Of a stretch of DNA of 64,000 nt, positions 62,622 through 64,000 are shown one piece after another. The stretch comes from an uncultured Pseudomonadota bacterium (GTDB lineage: Bacteria > Pseudomonadota > Gammaproteobacteria > Burkholderiales > Methylophilaceae): assembly GCA_903876765.1 (NCBI GenBank), contig CAIRBH010000048.1, positions 1 through 64,000 of the forward strand, in the 5' to 3' direction. A program made the position numbers and the translations under genes. The notes under the pieces are model-generated. The model was not told the origin of the DNA and did no database searches. It worked only from the letters and a program-made list of their open reading frames with translations. Within the stretch, counting starts at the first letter, position 1. Every line of letters starts with the position of its first letter.

Positions 62622-63197
62622 ATGAGCCTGAATCCCCCCTTATCTGAACTAATGAATGCCGAACTCATAGCGCGCTTTAAAAACATTAAGCTACTGATAC
62701 TAGATGTAGATGGCGTAATGACCGATGGCGGCCTGACCATAGGAGATGATGGTCAAGAATATAAAACCTTTCATGCCCATGATGGTCTAGGCATGAAGTT
62801 ACTCAAGGCCTCTGGCGTTGAATTGGCCATTATCACTGGGCGCACCTCCAATGTTGTTAAAAAACGTGCCGAAAGTACTGGTGTTGCGCACTTTTACCAG
62901 GGTGCTGAAGATAAATTAGCCGCATTCTATGACTTGATGCAAGCCAGCGGCCTAACAGCAGATCAATGCGCATTTATGGGCGATGATGTAGTAGATTTGC
63001 CGCCTATGTTGCAATGTGGCTTAGCGCTTGCCGTGCCAAATTCACCAGCCTTAGTGCTAGCACATGCCCACTATGTCAGCGCCAAATCTGGCGGTCGGGG
63101 CGCAGTGCGTGAAGTTTGTGAGCTCATTATGCAGGCACAAGGCACGTTTGATGCCCAAATGGCTCAATTTTTAACACAAGCTAGTATTGCTAATTAA
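62622..63197 (+). CDS. kdsC: 3-deoxy-D-manno-octulosonate 8-phosphate phosphatase
   Basis: HAD-superfamily phosphatase (type C0, no cap) in Kdo synthesis. 191 residues. Seen: IKLLILDVDGVMTDGGL (motif I, DxDxV), LAIITGRTSNVVKKRAESTG (motif II), QGAEDKLAAF (motif III) and FMGDDVVDLPPMLQCGLALAV (motif IV). The KdsC tetramer signature GRGAVREVCELIM ends the domain. Its stop overlaps the lptC start by one base. Confidence 0.96.
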   Translation: MSLNPPLSELMNAELIARFKNIKLLILDVDGVMTDGGLTIGDDGQEYKTFHAHDGLGMKLLKASGVELAIITGRTSNVVKKRAESTGVAHFYQGAEDKLAAFYDLMQASGLTADQCAFMGDDVVDLPPMLQCGLALAVPNSPALVLAHAHYVSAKSGGRGAVREVCELIMQAQGTFDAQMAQFLTQASIAN

Positions 63198-63856
63198 TGG
63201 CTATCAACAACCGCTCAGCACTGCTTTACCCTATGGTTCTATTGTCGATATTAGCCGTCATGGCCGCTTGGATAAATCACGTGGTGCAGCCGACAAAACC
63301 AAAGCTAGACGGTAGTAGCCGCCATGACCCAGACTATATTATGCGTAATTTTGTCACCACACAAACTGATATGGCAGGCGCTTTGCGCTATAAATTAGCT
63401 TCTGTAGAAATGAAACATTTCCCTGATAATGACTCGACGCATTTACAACGGCCGCGTTACACCCAATTTGCTGCAAACAAACCATACACCGAAGTGCAAG
63501 CGCAACGTGGTTATGTCTCAAGCAATGGCAATCAAGTGCAGTTAGTCGACCATGTAAAAATCACCCGTCAAGCCTTGGCGGATAAAGGTGAGATGACCAT
63601 AGATACTAACTACCTGAATATATTACCCAATGAAGATTTGGTTCGCACCGATAGTCCGGTTGTGATTCGACAAGCCCCAAAAACCATCATCTATGCCACA
63701 GGCATGGTCTATGAAAAAAATAATCATACGGTGACATTATTAAAACAAGTACGAGCACATTACGAAAGACCTACAGCAACAAAATCCATTCAAACAAAAA
63801 CCAGTCCTTTAGCGGTCAACACAAATAATGCGCGCACTCGGAGACGTTATGAGTAA
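63197..63856 (+). CDS. lptC: LPS export protein LptC
   Basis: Bitopic inner-membrane protein of the LptB2FGC transporter that hands LPS to LptA. 219 residues: membrane helix LYPMVLLSILAVMAAWINHVV, then the beta-jellyroll (HDPDYIMRNFVTTQTDMAGALRYKLASVEMKHFPDNDSTHLQRPRYTQF; MTIDTNYLNILPNEDLVRTDSPVVIRQ). The C-terminal 30 residues (KSIQTKTSPLAVNTNNARTRRRYE) are polar and longer than usual. Coupled to kdsC and lptA. Confidence 0.94.
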   Translation: MAINNRSALLYPMVLLSILAVMAAWINHVVQPTKPKLDGSSRHDPDYIMRNFVTTQTDMAGALRYKLASVEMKHFPDNDSTHLQRPRYTQFAANKPYTEVQAQRGYVSSNGNQVQLVDHVKITRQALADKGEMTIDTNYLNILPNEDLVRTDSPVVIRQAPKTIIYATGMVYEKNNHTVTLLKQVRAHYERPTATKSIQTKTSPLAVNTNNARTRRRYE

Positions 63857-64000
63857 GAACCTAAGCACCACATTAACATTTAAGCTAAGCCTGCGTTTGG
63901 TTTTACTGCAGCTAATATTGTTAGGCTTAAGCTTTTTAGGCTTTTCTAACCTAGCGTTGGCCGAGTCGGCCGACCGAGATAAACCCATAGATTTAGAAGC
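63849..64000 (+). CDS. lptA: LPS transport periplasmic protein LptA, N-terminal part (truncated by window edge)
   Basis: Periplasmic bridge that carries LPS toward the outer-membrane LptDE complex. Translated by me since it is missing from the ORF track: starts MSKNLSTTLTFKLSLRLVLL, with a signal peptide ending LALA, then ESADRDKPIDLEA, the conserved ADRDKPI start of mature LptA. Begins eight bases before the lptC stop. Only about 50 residues are in the window. lptB would be expected next. Confidence 0.9.
   Translation, partial: MSKNLSTTLTFKLSLRLVLLQLILLGLSFLGFSNLALAESADRDKPIDLE

Overview
The window is a gene-dense, moderate-GC chromosomal segment from a betaproteobacterium, most likely a methylotroph of the Methylophilaceae (Methylotenera/Methylophilus type). 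The main evidence is the 5' part of 3-hexulose-6-phosphate synthase, the ribulose monophosphate pathway enzyme, at the left edge. The gene orders mlaFEDCB-ABC-ibaG-grxD-murA-hisGDC, mreBCD-mrdA-rodA-rlpA-dacC-lipB-lipA and kdsD-kdsC-lptC-lptA, together with a C1-dependent core metabolism, fit the same group. No insertion sequence, prophage, CRISPR array, tRNA or rRNA is visible.

Layout: 1-246 hxlA (partial). 462-10588, minus strand: phospholipid transport (mlaFEDCB), an ABC-2 exporter, ibaG and a CGFS glutaredoxin, murA and hisGDC, with polA upstream. 13457-16499, plus strand: a LOG-family protein, DUF2782, homoserine kinase and a membrane protein. 16601-21298: uvrD, then a gene-poor island holding a small lysine/glutamate-rich protein, an orphan ParA ATPase, an M48 peptidase and two predicted small RNAs. 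21403-25159: cytochrome oxidase/heme A assembly (cyoE, ctaA, an SCO-like thiol protein, SURF1, DUF2909). 25294-29372: EF-hand protein, NusG_II protein, ApbE, glutathione synthesis. 29408-39348: lipoate synthesis and the cell-shape/peptidoglycan cluster. 39572-42836: gatCAB. Then pyrE, xthA, hupB, a secreted HNH protein, a DAACS transporter, an rRNA methyltransferase, two DUF3108 proteins, purM, hda, an FAD protein, a Ca2+/H+ antiporter, soxYZ behind bepA, moaC, thiO, a Kef-type antiporter, and Kdo/LPS genes running off the right edge in lptA.

The cell envelope dominates: lipid asymmetry (Mla), peptidoglycan precursors (MurA), the elongation machinery (MreBCD, PBP2, RodA, DacC, RlpA), outer-membrane protein quality control (BepA) and LPS synthesis and transport (KdsD, KdsC, LptC, LptA).

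The most unusual signals are non-coding. (1) Two predicted small RNAs, one per strand, flank the ParA/KE-protein island. Both carry anti-Shine-Dalgarno-like CU-rich hairpin loops and end in strong intrinsic terminators, and the island contains an exact inverted 14-mer, TCATTGTCACAAAT, upstream of one of them and of the KE gene. (2) Several genes end in short degenerate tandem arrays whose unit begins with the stop codon (rodA, chaA, the ABC permease). A coding 15-bp array extends the C-terminus of the rRNA methyltransferase in a similar way. (3) An orphan soxYZ pair is translationally coupled to bepA. All functional assignments come from reading motifs and context; no database search was run.
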